A DNA stretch of 64,000 nucleotides from Haloferax denitrificans ATCC 35960 (lineage in GTDB: Archaea > Halobacteriota > Halobacteria > Halobacteriales > Haloferacaceae): NCBI RefSeq assembly GCF_000337795.1, contig NZ_AOLP01000017.1, positions 62,001 through 126,000 of the forward strand. The letters are read 5' to 3'. Positions 1-8,578 of this stretch are shown here, in pieces (positions within the stretch are counted from its first letter, which is position 1; each line of letters starts with the position of its first letter). The notes under the pieces were generated by a model. It searched no databases and was not told where the DNA came from. It saw only the letters and a list, made by a program, of their open reading frames with translations. The translations under genes and the position numbers were made by a program.

Positions 1-481
1 ACATCGCGGTCTTCGTGTCGCCCGCGCCCTGGAGCGCCGCCCGGAACGCGAAAAACAGGAACGTGAGCGGCAGTGCGAGGAAGACGACCTCGATGTAGGC
101 GAGCGCCTCGGTGAACACGGCACCCTCCGCGCCGATGAGTTCCAAAAGCGGATATCTGAGCGCGAAGCCGCCGACGGCGAGGACGATCGAGACGGCGAGG
201 GTGAGAAGCACCGTCTGGCCGACGACGCGGTCGGCCTCGCGGTCGTCGCCCGCGCCGACGTGTTGCGAGACGAGGGCGATGGTCGCGGCGGTGATGCCCA
301 TCGCGGTCGAGACGAACATCCAGCTCGTCGGGAACATGAGCGAGACGGCGGCGACGGCGTCCGCGCCGACGCGGCCGACCCAGAACACGTCCGCGAGGTT
401 GTACAGCGTCTGGAGGAGGTTCCCCGCGACGAGCGGCCACGAGAGCGAGAGCAGTTTGGGGGCGATTTTCCCCTCGGTCAT
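1..481 (-). CDS. MATE family efflux transporter, N-terminal part (cut by window edge)
   Basis: Reading the minus strand from the ATG at 481 gives about 160 residues before the window edge. They begin MTEGKIAPKLLSLSWPLVAG and continue with NLLQTLYNLADVFWVGRVGA, typical of the first two helices of MATE (multi-antimicrobial extrusion) transporters. Several hydrophobic segments follow, then FRAALQGAGDTKT, which is also characteristic of the family. MATE proteins export cationic drugs or metabolites in exchange for Na+ or H+ across the cytoplasmic membrane. The substrate cannot be told. The remaining two thirds lies outside the window. The gene is divergent from topA across about 300 bp. Confidence 0.9.
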   Translation of the reverse strand, partial: MTEGKIAPKLLSLSWPLVAGNLLQTLYNLADVFWVGRVGADAVAAVSLMFPTSWMFVSTAMGITAATIALVSQHVGAGDDREADRVVGQTVLLTLAVSIVLAVGGFALRYPLLELIGAEGAVFTEALAYIEVVFLALPLTFLFFAFRAALQGAGDTKTAM

Positions 482-784
482 GTCGATTCGCGAATCACCC
501 GACACGGTCTCAGGTTCGGCGGGCAGGGGTTATCGGTTCTGGTGTCGCGGGCACGTTCGGGTGTCGCAGTCGTCTCGGGTGTCGTCGTCGGTCCCAGCGA
601 CGAGTCGGCAGAGCGAATCGGCGAAATCCGCCGGGAGACGCGGCGTGTCGCGGACGCGTCGGCAGACACACACCTTCGCGCGCGAGGGCGCTCACCCGCA
701 CGCCCGTATCCGCGCGCGTTGAGGCCGCTACTGCACGAATTCGGCACGAAAGGTTTAGGACAACCCCCGACATATCGCCGCTCA
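482..784. other. Divergent intergenic region between MATE gene and topA
   Basis: About 300 bp separate the divergent MATE and topA starts. Open frames cross it, but they are long only because stop codons are rare in GC-rich DNA, and none has a recognisable product. A T/A-richer patch near 749-758 (aaaggtttag) lies about 30 bp before the topA ATG and is the likely TATA element for a nearly leaderless topA transcript. Nothing else is seen here. Confidence 0.5.
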
Positions 785-3307
785 ATGAGCAGGGGTCCGG
801 AACTCATCATCACGGAGAAGGACAACGCCGCGAGGCGCATCGCCGACATCCTGAGCGGCGAGACCGCCTCCGCGGAACGGATGAACGGCGTGAACGTCTA
901 CAAGTGGGGCGGCAAGCGCTGTATCGGGCTGTCGGGCCACGTCGTCGGCGTGGACTTCCCGCCGGAGTACAACGACTGGCGCGACGTGGAGCCGGTCGAA
1001 CTCATCGGCGCGCCCGTCGAGAAACATCCCACGCAGGAGAACATCGTCGCCGCGCTCCGCCGGCTCGCCCGCCGCGCGGGGAAGGTCACCATCGCGACCG
1101 ACTACGACCGCGAGGGCGAACTCATCGGCAAGGAGGCGTACGAACTCGTCCGCGACGTGAACGAGGACGTGCCCGTCGACCGCGTGCGGTTTTCCTCCAT
1201 CACGAAACGCGAGGTGACGGAGGCGTTCGAGAACCCCGACGACCTCGACTTCAACCTCGCCGCCGCGGGCGAGGCCAGACAGATTATCGACCTCGTCTGG
1301 GGCGCGGCGCTCACGCGCTTCCTCTCGCTTTCGGCCCGTCAGCTCGGCAACGACTTCATCTCGGTCGGCCGCGTGCAGGGGCCGACGCTGAAGCTCATCG
1401 TCGACCGCGAGCGCGAAATCGAGGCGTTCGACCCCGAGGACTACTGGGAGCTGTTCTCCAAGCTGACGAAGGACGCCGACGGCGACGCCGAGTCCTTCGA
1501 GGCGCAGTACTTCTACCTCGACGACGACGGCACCGAAGCCGAGCGCATCTGGGACGAGGAGTCCGCCGAGTCGGCCTATCAGACGCTCCTCGGCGTCGAG
1601 GCCGCGGAAGTCGCGTCGGTCAACCGCCGCACGCGGACCGACACGCCGCCCGCGCCGTTCAACACCACGCAGTTCATCCGCGCCGCCGGCTCTATCGGCT
1701 ACTCCGCCCAGCGGGCGATGAGCATCGCCGAGGACCTCTACACGGCCGGTTACATCACCTACCCGCGGACCGACAACACGGTGTACCCCGACGACCTCGA
1801 CCCCCGCGAACTGCTCGGCGCGTTCGAGGGCGACCGCCGGTTCAAGGAGGACGCCGAATCCCTCCTCGAACAGGAGGAAATCGAACCCACCGAGGGCGAC
1901 AACGAGACGACCGACCACCCGCCGATTCACCCGACCGGCGAGCTCCCCTCCGCGTCCGACCTCACAGACGACGAGTGGGACGTGTACGAACTCGTCGTCC
2001 GGCGCTTCTTCGCCACCGTCGCCGAGGACGCCGTCTGGGAGCACCTCCGCGTCGTCGCCGAGGTCGAGGGGCTCTCGCTGAAGGCCAACGGCAAGCGCCT
2101 GCTCGAAGCCGGCTACCACGACGTCTACCCGTACTTCAACTCCACCGAGTCGTTCGTGCCCGACGTCGAGGAAGGCGAGTCGCTCGTGCTGTCCGACACG
2201 CACCTCGACGCAAAGCAGACCCAGCCCCCGCGGCGCTACGGCCAGTCGCGGCTCATCGAGACGATGGAACAGATGGGCATCGGGACGAAGGCGACCCGCC
2301 ACGACGTGATTCAGAAGCTCTACGACCGCGGCTACATCGAGAGCGACCCGCCGCGGCCGACCCGGCTCGCGCGGGCCGTCGTGGAGGCCTCCGAGGACTT
2401 CGCGAAGCTCATCGTCAGCGAGGAGATGACCTCGCAACTCGAATCCGACATGCTGGCTATCGCCCGCGGCGAGGCCACCCTCGAAGACGTGACCGAGGAG
2501 TCCAAAGAGATGCTCGGAGACGTGTTCGAGGGGCTGATGGAGTCCCGCGAGGAGCTCGGCAAACAGCTCCAGGACTCGCTGAAGGCCGACAAGACCGTCG
2601 GCACCTGCCCCGACTGCGGCGGCGACCTCGTCGTCAGAAAGAGCCGTCGCGGCTCGTACTTCATCGGCTGTGACTCCTACCCCGACTGCACCTACACGCT
2701 CCCGCTTCCCTCCACGGGCAAGCCGCTCATCATGGAGGACTCCTGCGAGGACCACGACCTCCACCACATCAAGATGCTCGCCGGCCGCAAGACGTTCGTC
2801 CACGGCTGTCCGCTCTGTAAGGCCGAGGAGGCCGACGAGGAAGACGACCTCGTCATCGGGACGTGTCCCGAGTGCGGGGAGGAAGAAGGCGGAGAGCTAG
2901 CTATCAAGCGGCTCCGCTCCGGATCCCGGCTCGTCGGCTGTACCCGGTACCCCGACTGCGACTACTCGCTTCCGCTCCCCCGTCGCGGCGACATCGAGGT
3001 GACAGACGAGTCCTGCGAGGAACACGACCTCCCGGAACTCCGGATTACCTACGAGGGCGACCGCGAGCCGTGGGAACTCGGCTGTCCCATCTGCAACTAC
3101 CGCGAGTACCAAGCCCAGCAGAACGGCGAGGGGGGCTCCGAGTTAGAGAGCATCAGCGGTATCGGCGCGAAGACCGCCGAGAAACTGAAAGACGCCGGTA
3201 TCGAGGACGTGAAGACGCTGAAGGCGTCCGAGCCCGACGACATCGCGGCGAAAGTCGAAGGCGTGGGTGCGGATACGGTTCGGAAGTGGCAGACGGCGGC
3301 GGACTAA
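785..3307 (+). CDS. topA: DNA topoisomerase I (type IA), zinc-finger and HhH tail
   Basis: This 840-residue type IA topoisomerase relaxes negatively supercoiled DNA by single-strand passage. The Toprim domain has Glu11 in IITEKDNAA and the DxDxE set at Asp106, Asp108 and Glu110 (DYDREGE). The catalytic tyrosine is Tyr326 in GYITYPRTDN. After the gate domains come two C4-type zinc ribbons (first CPDCGG...C...C, then CPECGE...C...C), each followed by another cysteine-containing block. The last ~50 residues form a helix-hairpin-helix segment (ISGIGAKTAEKLKDAGI) of the kind that binds DNA non-specifically. The frame is open upstream, but this ATG is the first that places the Toprim motif at the usual distance, and a TATA-like patch precedes it. 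The stop overlaps the convergent nuclease gene by 4 bp. Confidence 0.96.
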   Translation: MSRGPELIITEKDNAARRIADILSGETASAERMNGVNVYKWGGKRCIGLSGHVVGVDFPPEYNDWRDVEPVELIGAPVEKHPTQENIVAALRRLARRAGKVTIATDYDREGELIGKEAYELVRDVNEDVPVDRVRFSSITKREVTEAFENPDDLDFNLAAAGEARQIIDLVWGAALTRFLSLSARQLGNDFISVGRVQGPTLKLIVDREREIEAFDPEDYWELFSKLTKDADGDAESFEAQYFYLDDDGTEAERIWDEESAESAYQTLLGVEAAEVASVNRRTRTDTPPAPFNTTQFIRAAGSIGYSAQRAMSIAEDLYTAGYITYPRTDNTVYPDDLDPRELLGAFEGDRRFKEDAESLLEQEEIEPTEGDNETTDHPPIHPTGELPSASDLTDDEWDVYELVVRRFFATVAEDAVWEHLRVVAEVEGLSLKANGKRLLEAGYHDVYPYFNSTESFVPDVEEGESLVLSDTHLDAKQTQPPRRYGQSRLIETMEQMGIGTKATRHDVIQKLYDRGYIESDPPRPTRLARAVVEASEDFAKLIVSEEMTSQLESDMLAIARGEATLEDVTEESKEMLGDVFEGLMESREELGKQLQDSLKADKTVGTCPDCGGDLVVRKSRRGSYFIGCDSYPDCTYTLPLPSTGKPLIMEDSCEDHDLHHIKMLAGRKTFVHGCPLCKAEEADEEDDLVIGTCPECGEEEGGELAIKRLRSGSRLVGCTRYPDCDYSLPLPRRGDIEVTDESCEEHDLPELRITYEGDREPWELGCPICNYREYQAQQNGEGGSELESISGIGAKTAEKLKDAGIEDVKTLKASEPDDIAAKVEGVGADTVRKWQTAAD

Positions 3308-4320
3308 CTCTCGATCCAGACGTAGCGTTTTTCGCGGCCGTTTTCGACCGAGACTTCGGGGAGTCGGGCGAGCCAAACGCCGACTGAACTCGCCCGGCGT
3401 TTCGCACTACTCCGCGATAGCTCCGACTCGGACGCGATGAAATCAACGAGCTCGCCGTGTCCGAGTGACCCCGACTCCGAGAGCGGGTGCGCGAGCCGCT
3501 CGATTATCTCCGCGTTTCGAATCCCGTCGAGAAGGAGGGGTTCGGCCTCATCAGTGAGTTCCGCCGTTCGATAGGCGACGTATCGAGCGCCGCTTCGGGT
3601 GAGCGACCAGCGGCGCTGTCTGTGGGTGCCCTCGTCGGGCCACTCTTGATGAACGAACCCGAGAATCCAGCCCGCAATCGCGTACAGGTCCGCGTGGCGG
3701 GGCGACACGCCCGCGGACGCGACGATATCGTCTTTTTCGCCGCGGGAGTCACCGATGGACAAGAGAACCGTGTCGAGGGTTTCGAACGAATTGGCGAGTG
3801 GGATTCGTTTCGACGGAATCGGACCCGTCTCGTCGGCCTCCCCGAACAGGTTCCAGAACTCTTCGTCGGGTTCGAACTGAGTACTCTGCCGGCGAACGCC
3901 GACGCGAAGGTCGACCATCGACTCGAACAGCTCGGGGCCGTCCACCAAGTGTATCCCCGCTCGTTCGGCGCTTTCGGCGGCTGGTGTGGTAAACGAACTC
4001 GTCGTGACGACCGTCCCGGTGTCGCATCCCCTATCGGCCAGTGCACCCTGAAATCGCTGTATTGCGGGCGAACCGACCGTGTTGCGTGGGTCGTACTGCT
4101 TCGCCTGAACGCCGAGCGAAACGTCCAAAAGCGAGTTTCTGATGCGTCCATCGATGTCGATACCGCCGTCCTGACGGAACGCGGTGACCGAGAACCGCGC
4201 CGGGGGAAGCGACTCTGAGAGCACCGACTCGCAGAGTAGCTCGAACTCCTCTGCGGACAGGGCCATCGCTCGGCGTTCGACGTACTCAGTCGCCGCGACA
4301 GCGTCCATCGTACACCGCAT
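3304..4320 (-). CDS. Mrr-like restriction endonuclease family protein
   Basis: The 338-residue product has an N-terminal PD-(D/E)xK nuclease domain of the Mrr_cat type. The predicted metal-binding residues are Asp55 in DGGIDIDG and the Gln72-x-Lys74 pair in GVQAKQY. After these comes the conserved stretch GTVVTTSSFTTPAAESAE, seen in Mrr-type enzymes that cut modified or foreign DNA. The C-terminal half (about 170-338) is unrecognised and may sense DNA or a partner; its end resembles a helix-turn-helix (ELSRSSAKRRASSVGVWLARL). There is no methyltransferase nearby, so it is not a classical restriction-modification pair. A start four codons later (MDAVAATEYVERR) is equally possible. It overlaps the end of convergent topA by 4 bp. 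Confidence 0.8.
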   Translation of the reverse strand: MRCTMDAVAATEYVERRAMALSAEEFELLCESVLSESLPPARFSVTAFRQDGGIDIDGRIRNSLLDVSLGVQAKQYDPRNTVGSPAIQRFQGALADRGCDTGTVVTTSSFTTPAAESAERAGIHLVDGPELFESMVDLRVGVRRQSTQFEPDEEFWNLFGEADETGPIPSKRIPLANSFETLDTVLLSIGDSRGEKDDIVASAGVSPRHADLYAIAGWILGFVHQEWPDEGTHRQRRWSLTRSGARYVAYRTAELTDEAEPLLLDGIRNAEIIERLAHPLSESGSLGHGELVDFIASESELSRSSAKRRASSVGVWLARLPEVSVENGREKRYVWIES

Positions 4321-4412
4321 TTGGTGACAGGTAGGTTAAAATTCACCCTTGGCCGTATGTACGTCCAATTCATCCGCACGCTTTTTACGCCCCCTCAAGC
4401 ATAGAGCGACCA

Positions 4413-5135
4413 ATGAGCTATCCGTGGGAAGACTGGGACCATATCACCAAAATCGACCCTGACAAGGACCTCGTCGACGGCGAGACGTTCGAAGACGTGT
4501 GTGAGACGGGCACCGACGCCCTCGAAATCGGCGGCACGCTCGACATCACAGAAGAGAAGATGGAGCGCGTCATCGAGGCGACCTCGAAGTACGACGTGCC
4601 CATCTATCAGGAGCCGTCGAACCCCGGCGTCGTCATCGACGACGACGCGCTGGACGGCTACCTCATCCCGACGGTGTTCAACGCGAGCGACTCGTTTTGG
4701 ATTACCGGCGCGCACAAGGAGTGGGTCCGCATCGAAGACGGCCTCGACTGGGACCGCACCCACACCGAGGCGTACATCGTGTTGAACCCCGAGTCGTCCG
4801 TCGCCGAGTACACCGACGCCGACACCGACCAGTCCGCCGATGACGTGGCCTCGTTCGCCCGCGTCGCCGAGAAGATGTTCGGCCAGAAAATCATCTACGT
4901 CGAGTACTCGGGCACCTACGGCGACCCCGAGAAGGTCGGCGCGGCCCACGACGCGCTCGACGACGCGACGCTGTTCTACGGCGGCGGCATCCACGACTAC
5001 GAGTCGGCCTACGAGATGGGCCAGCACGCCGACGCGGTCGTCGTCGGCAATCTCCTGCACGACGAGGGCGTCGACGCGGTGCGCGAGACGGTCGAGGGCG
5101 CGAAGGACGCGACGGCCGAGCTCGTCGCCGAGTAA
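4413..5135 (+). CDS. Geranylgeranylglyceryl phosphate synthase (GGGPS, PcrB-like)
   Basis: The enzyme joins geranylgeranyl diphosphate to sn-glycerol-1-phosphate, the first committed step of archaeal ether-lipid synthesis. The 240-residue TIM-barrel shows the family signatures: EIGGTLDIT near the N-terminus, QEPSNPG, a central [14 protein letters not shown], then [12 protein letters not shown] and [13 protein letters not shown], which form the phosphate-binding end of the barrel, and [14 protein letters not shown]. The ATG follows a TATA-like cttttta at 4380-4386 by about 26 bp, consistent with a leaderless mRNA. It stands alone between convergent or divergent neighbours. The haloarchaeal version is of the euryarchaeal PcrB-like group. 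Confidence 0.94.
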   Translation: MSYPWEDWDHITKIDPDKDLVDGETFEDVCETGTDALEIGGTLDITEEKMERVIEATSKYDVPIYQEPSNPGVVIDDDALDGYLIPTVFNASDSFWITGAHKEWVRIEDGLDWDRTHTEAYIVLNPESSVAEYTDADTDQSADDVASFARVAEKMFGQKIIYVEYSGTYGDPEKVGAAHDALDDATLFYGGGIHDYESAYEMGQHADAVVVGNLLHDEGVDAVRETVEGAKDATAELVAE

Positions 5136-5159
5136 TCCCCACGGGCGCGGGTTCTGTTT

Positions 5160-5981
5160 CTACGCCGACGCTACCGACTCCGCTGACTCTGTCGACTCCA
5201 CCGACTCCGCTGACTCCGCCGACATCATCGATTCCGCAGACTCCGCCGACTCCGCGTTCACGCCGTCGGCGTGCGACTCGCGAGCCGCGTCGACGCCGGG
5301 CGACGGCGCATCCGGCGCGCCGCGACCGAGGAGCGTCGCCGACACGACGAGAAAGAGGAACGACGCGGTCGCGGCGAGGAGGGCTCCGGCGACCGGCACC
5401 GCGGCGCAGAGGGCGACGAGTAGACGGGCCACGAAGACGACGAGCGCGACGGCCGAGGCGACGCGGACGAACGAGCGGTCGAACGCGAGGGTGCGCGTGA
5501 CCGGAATCGCCGCGGCGAGCGACCCCTCGCGGGCGAGGGCGACCGCCGCCGCAAGCGAGAGATACGAACCCGCCAGCGAGGCGAGGCCGGCCGCGACGAG
5601 TCCGGCGGTGTCGAGCGCGGTGAGGCCGAGAAGCCCGAGCATCTCCGGGTGGGTCGCGTACGAGAGCATCGCAATCGACGGCCCCGACCCCGGAAGGGCG
5701 GCGGTCGCGAGGGCGAGCGCGGGGAGTTGGAGCGCGACGAGCGCGGCCGAGAGGCGAGCGCCGTCGACGGCCATGCCGGCGAGGTCGTCGAACGACGGGA
5801 GCGCGGCCGCCTCGCGGTCGCCGGCGCGAACGAGGCGGACGACGTAGCCCGCAAGCAAGATGCCCGCGAGCGGCGTGGCGAGCGACGCGAGCGTCGAGAG
5901 GACGCCGATGACGGCCGTGTCGACCGAGGTGTCTTCGGCGAGCGGGAGTGCGAACGCGGCTTCGAGGTCTGAAACGTCCAT
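5160..5981 (-). CDS. Multi-pass membrane protein, DUF4013-like, with Ser/Glu/Ala repeat tail
   Basis: The 273-residue product has about five or six hydrophobic segments. The pattern VIGVLSTLASLATPLAGILL AGYVVRLVRAGD, then LPSFDDLAGMAVDGARL, resembles DUF4013 proteins, integral membrane proteins of unknown function found widely in haloarchaea. The family match is from the layout and the LPSFDDL-type loop only. The C-terminal ~30 residues are a low-complexity run of ESAES/SAES units encoded by an imperfect 9-bp repeat (see the repeat entry). The gene is convergent with the GGGPS gene and lies 79 bp from the cupin gene behind it. Confidence 0.65.
   Translation of the reverse strand: MDVSDLEAAFALPLAEDTSVDTAVIGVLSTLASLATPLAGILLAGYVVRLVRAGDREAAALPSFDDLAGMAVDGARLSAALVALQLPALALATAALPGSGPSIAMLSYATHPEMLGLLGLTALDTAGLVAAGLASLAGSYLSLAAAVALAREGSLAAAIPVTRTLAFDRSFVRVASAVALVVFVARLLVALCAAVPVAGALLAATASFLFLVVSATLLGRGAPDAPSPGVDAARESHADGVNAESAESAESMMSAESAESVESTESAESVASA
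5163..5258 (-). repeat. Imperfect 9-bp tandem repeat encoding Ser/Glu/Ala tail
   Basis: Units of the kind gactccgcc/gactccgct recur through this stretch on the + strand. On the minus strand they encode the ESAESAES...ESVESTESAES tail of the membrane protein. Such a repeat can change length by replication slippage in steps of three codons without breaking the frame. Confidence 0.75.
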
Positions 5982-6059
5982 GTCCGAGGCGAGATGGTCG
6001 CGGGTTCGTATATAAATCTCAGCGCCGGAGCCGTCGCCGTGACCCGGCGCGCGGCCGGT

Positions 6060-6677
6060 TCACTCCTCGTCGGTCGGTTCGCCGTCCCAGTAGCCGACTT
6101 CGGCGTCTCGCGGGAAGTAGCCGTGGAGCGTTCGGGCGGTCTTGTCACCGCCCGGCGGCGCGCCGCAGAACACCCCGACTTTGTCGGAGTCGGGGTAGAC
6201 GGTCACGTCGGGGTGGTTCATCGTCGAGAGCGCGAGGTACCGGAGCGGTTCGTCGCCGTCGTTCTCGATTTGTCTGACGTAGTCGGCCCCCGCGGGGAGC
6301 GCGACGTAGGTGTCCGGTTCGAGGTCGAGGTCGGCCGCGCCCTCGCGCGTCAGGAGCGTGCCCGACCCCGAGAGCACGTACAGCGCCTCCTCGTTACCCT
6401 CGTGGTAGTGCGTCGGCCACGGCCGCTTGCCGGGCGGGACTTCGTAGAGCGAACAGCCGAGGTCGCGGCCGCCGGCGCGGTCGGCGAGTCGCTTCCGGCG
6501 GAACGCGAAGCGGTCGCCGCGTTCGCTTGCGGACCAGTCGAGGTCGGCGGCGCGGGCGGCGGTCGGTGCCGGGTCGGACTCCGAGGGCGCGTCGCCGTCG
6601 TCGGCGTCGGCGTCGGTGTCAGCATCGTCGTCGGTGCGCGGTTCGTCCGCCGGCGCGTCGGATGAGTCGGGAGCCAT
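6060..6677 (-). CDS. Cupin domain protein
   Basis: The 205-residue protein opens with a ~45-residue acidic disordered stretch rich in Asp, Ala and Pro. A single cupin beta-barrel follows. Metal-ligand motif 1 is visible as WPTHYHEGNEEALYVLSGSG (His, His, Glu) and motif 2 as PAGADYVRQIENDGDEPLRYL, where the usual second His is replaced. It continues LSTMNHPDVTVYPDSDKVGV. Cupins of this form include mannose-6-phosphate isomerase-like and oxygenase-like proteins; the substrate is unknown. The start was taken at the ATG giving MAPDSSDAP because earlier in-frame codons run into the aspS promoter. It is divergent from aspS across about 160 bp. Confidence 0.8.
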   Translation of the reverse strand: MAPDSSDAPADEPRTDDDADTDADADDGDAPSESDPAPTAARAADLDWSASERGDRFAFRRKRLADRAGGRDLGCSLYEVPPGKRPWPTHYHEGNEEALYVLSGSGTLLTREGAADLDLEPDTYVALPAGADYVRQIENDGDEPLRYLALSTMNHPDVTVYPDSDKVGVFCGAPPGGDKTARTLHGYFPRDAEVGYWDGEPTDEE

Positions 6678-6836
6678 ACCGGGGCGACGCGCGCCGCGGA
6701 CTAAGTACCGCGGGAGCGACTGCCACGAGAAGTCGTGTCTCGCGTTCGACTCAGCGGGCGAGAGAGTGGACGGTCGAACGCCTCCGAGCGAGGCGAAGAC
6801 ACGATGTTTAAGACGAACGGTCGGGAACCACGTCGT

Positions 6837-8141
6837 ATGCGAAACCGAACGTACACGGCCGACGCCGAGCCCGGTGACACGGTCACCGTCGCCGGCTGGG
6901 TCCACGAAATCCGTGACCTCGGCGGCATCGCGTTTCTGATTCTCCGGGACACCTCCGGCAAGATTCAGGTCAAGTTCGAGAAAGACGAGATGGACGACGA
7001 CCTCGTCGAGACGGGTCTCGGCGTCCACCGCGAGAGCGTCATCTCCGTGACCGGCGAGGTCGCCGAAGAGCCGCGCGCGCCGACGGGCGTCGAGGTCACG
7101 CCCGAGAGCCTCGACGTCATCGCCGAGGCCGAGGCACAGCTCCCGCTCGACCCCTCCGGCAAGGTCGACGCCGAGCTCTCGACGCGCCTCGACAACCGCA
7201 CGCTCGACCTCCGCAAGGACGAAGTGAAGGCCATCTTCGAGATTCGCGCCGAGGTCCAGCGCGCCGTCCGCGAGCAGTTCCGCGACCTCCGCGCGACCGA
7301 GATCAACACGCCGAAAATCGTCGCCACGGGGACCGAAGGCGGCACCGAACTCTTCCCCATCACGTACTTCGGCAAAGAGGCGTTCATGAACCAGTCGCCC
7401 CAGCTGTTCAAACAGCTGATGGTCGGCTCCGGTCTGGAGCGCGTCTTCGAGGTCGGCCCCATCTTCCGCGCCGAAGAGCACAACACGCCCCGCCACCTCA
7501 ACGAGGCGACCTCCATCGACTTCGAGTCGGCGTTCATCGACCACACGGAAGCGATGGACGTGTGTGAGGCCGTCGTCACGGCCGCCTACGAGGCCGTCGA
7601 GGAGAACTGTCAGGACGAGCTCGAAGCGCTCGGTCTCGAAGACGAGTTCGAAGCGCCGTCCGGCGAGTTCCCGCGGCTCACCTACGAGGAGGCCATCCAG
7701 CGCATCAACGCCACGGGCGAACTCGACGAACAGCTCGTCTGGGGCGACGACCTCCCGACCGAGGGCGAGAAGGCGCTCGGCGAGGACGTCGGCGAGCACT
7801 ACTTCATCACCGACTGGCCCAGCGAGATCAAGCCGTTCTACATCAAGGACCACGACGACGACGAGACGCTCTCGACGGGCTTCGACATGATGCACCCGAA
7901 CATGGAGCTCGTCTCGGGCGGCCAGCGTGAACACCGCTTCGACCACCTCGTCGCCGGCTTCGAACAGCAGGGTCTCGACCCCGACGCGTTCGAGTACTAC
8001 ACGAAGATGTTCAAGTACGGCATGCCCCCGCACGCCGGGTTCGGCCTCGGCGGCGAGCGGCTCATCATGACGATGCTCGGACTGGAGAACATCCGAGAGG
8101 CTGTGCTGTTCCCGCGCGACCGGCAGCGCCTGTCGCCCTAG
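6837..8141 (+). CDS. aspS: Aspartate--tRNA(Asp/Asn) ligase
   Basis: This is a 434-residue class IIb aminoacyl-tRNA synthetase. The N-terminal OB-fold anticodon-binding domain starts [20 protein letters not shown]. The catalytic domain follows with motif 2 ([28 protein letters not shown]) and motif 3 near the end ([34 protein letters not shown]). The length and lack of bacterial insertion fit the archaeal enzyme. In organisms without AsnRS this enzyme is non-discriminating and makes Asp-tRNA(Asn) for the amidotransferase; that is likely here but cannot be seen. The ATG at 6837 is favoured over earlier in-frame codons because it gives the normal N-terminus. The last ten codons plus stop are copied several times downstream. 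Confidence 0.96.
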   Translation: MRNRTYTADAEPGDTVTVAGWVHEIRDLGGIAFLILRDTSGKIQVKFEKDEMDDDLVETGLGVHRESVISVTGEVAEEPRAPTGVEVTPESLDVIAEAEAQLPLDPSGKVDAELSTRLDNRTLDLRKDEVKAIFEIRAEVQRAVREQFRDLRATEINTPKIVATGTEGGTELFPITYFGKEAFMNQSPQLFKQLMVGSGLERVFEVGPIFRAEEHNTPRHLNEATSIDFESAFIDHTEAMDVCEAVVTAAYEAVEENCQDELEALGLEDEFEAPSGEFPRLTYEEAIQRINATGELDEQLVWGDDLPTEGEKALGEDVGEHYFITDWPSEIKPFYIKDHDDDETLSTGFDMMHPNMELVSGGQREHRFDHLVAGFEQQGLDPDAFEYYTKMFKYGMPPHAGFGLGGERLIMTMLGLENIREAVLFPRDRQRLSP

Positions 8142-8477
8142 GCGACGGCGCAACACGAGCGCGGGAGCAACGAGCAAATCTTCGATTTGCGAGTGAGTTC
8201 CCGCGAGACAGACAACGCCTGAGTCCGTAGACGAAGGCGTTTCTGCGAGTGGGTGCTCGTCGGACGAACGACGTGAGTCCGACGGTGTTCCCGCGAGACC
8301 GCCAGCGTCTCTCTCCGTAGAGACGCACCTGACGAGTGGGAACAGGGAGCAACGCCGCGCGTTGCGAGTGAGTTCCCGCGCGACCGCCAGCGCCTGAGCC
8401 CATAGGGCGAAGACCTGACGGACCAACGAGACGAGCGCACGCGAGTCTCGTCAGCCCGCCAGCGCCTGTCGCCCGAG
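8109..8477 (+). repeat. Array of five aspS 3'-end copies separated by hairpin units
   Basis: The 33-bp end of aspS ([10 protein letters not shown] plus TAG) is repeated at 8109-8141 (in the gene), 8198-8230, 8288-8320 and 8373-8405. A partial fifth copy at about 8445-8477 has TAG changed to GAG. All four complete copies encode exactly the same peptide and stop, yet seven of ten codons vary synonymously; Ser is tcg, agt, tct or agc. The 51-57 bp spacers carry hairpins whose arms differ in sequence but keep pairing: gcaaatc/gatttgc at 8174-8190, gtcggac/gtccgac near 8257-8284, gcaacgc/gcgttgc near 8350-8366, and acgagac/gtctcgt near 8426-8451. A second hairpin spans most copy ends, for example gtcgcc/ggcgac and gcgtctct/agagacgc. 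The copies are not in frame with aspS. Confidence 0.9.
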
Positions 8478-8500
8478 GCGACGGCGTATCCGACGACGCG

Positions 8501-8515
8501 CCCCGTTTTTTGCGA
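8501..8515 (+). terminator. T-run terminator after the aspS array
   Basis: A run of six T (near 8507-8512) follows the GC-rich last unit of the array. T-runs after GC-rich DNA are the usual archaeal terminators, so aspS transcripts probably read through all copies and end here. This is inferred from sequence alone. Confidence 0.45.
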
Positions 8516-8578
8516 AACAGTCGTTATCTCCCGGACACGTTAGAGCACCATGCACGACCGTCGTCGCGGGGGAGACCG

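Noticed and set aside
260-784. N-terminal extension of topA from 260
   Set aside because: The frame is open, but the sequence is Arg/Gly-rich without resemblance to a topoisomerase, and it would overlap the MATE gene and its promoter.
782-2803. 673-codon open frame on the minus strand opposite topA
   Set aside because: It is the mirror of a GC-rich gene with G/C in third positions, has no motif and lies fully within topA. The same applies to the long frames opposite aspS, truD, the DUF2070 gene, orc and the fused ATPase gene (for example 42392-45394).
8142-8405. Stop-codon readthrough of aspS into the downstream [10 protein letters not shown] copies
   Set aside because: The first spacer is 56 bp and the third 52 bp, so the copies are not in frame with aspS or, for the most part, with one another.
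8109-8477. CRISPR array
   Set aside because: The repeats are coding copies of the aspS end with silent changes and the spacers carry hairpins; no identical direct repeats of CRISPR type and no cas genes are seen anywhere in the window.
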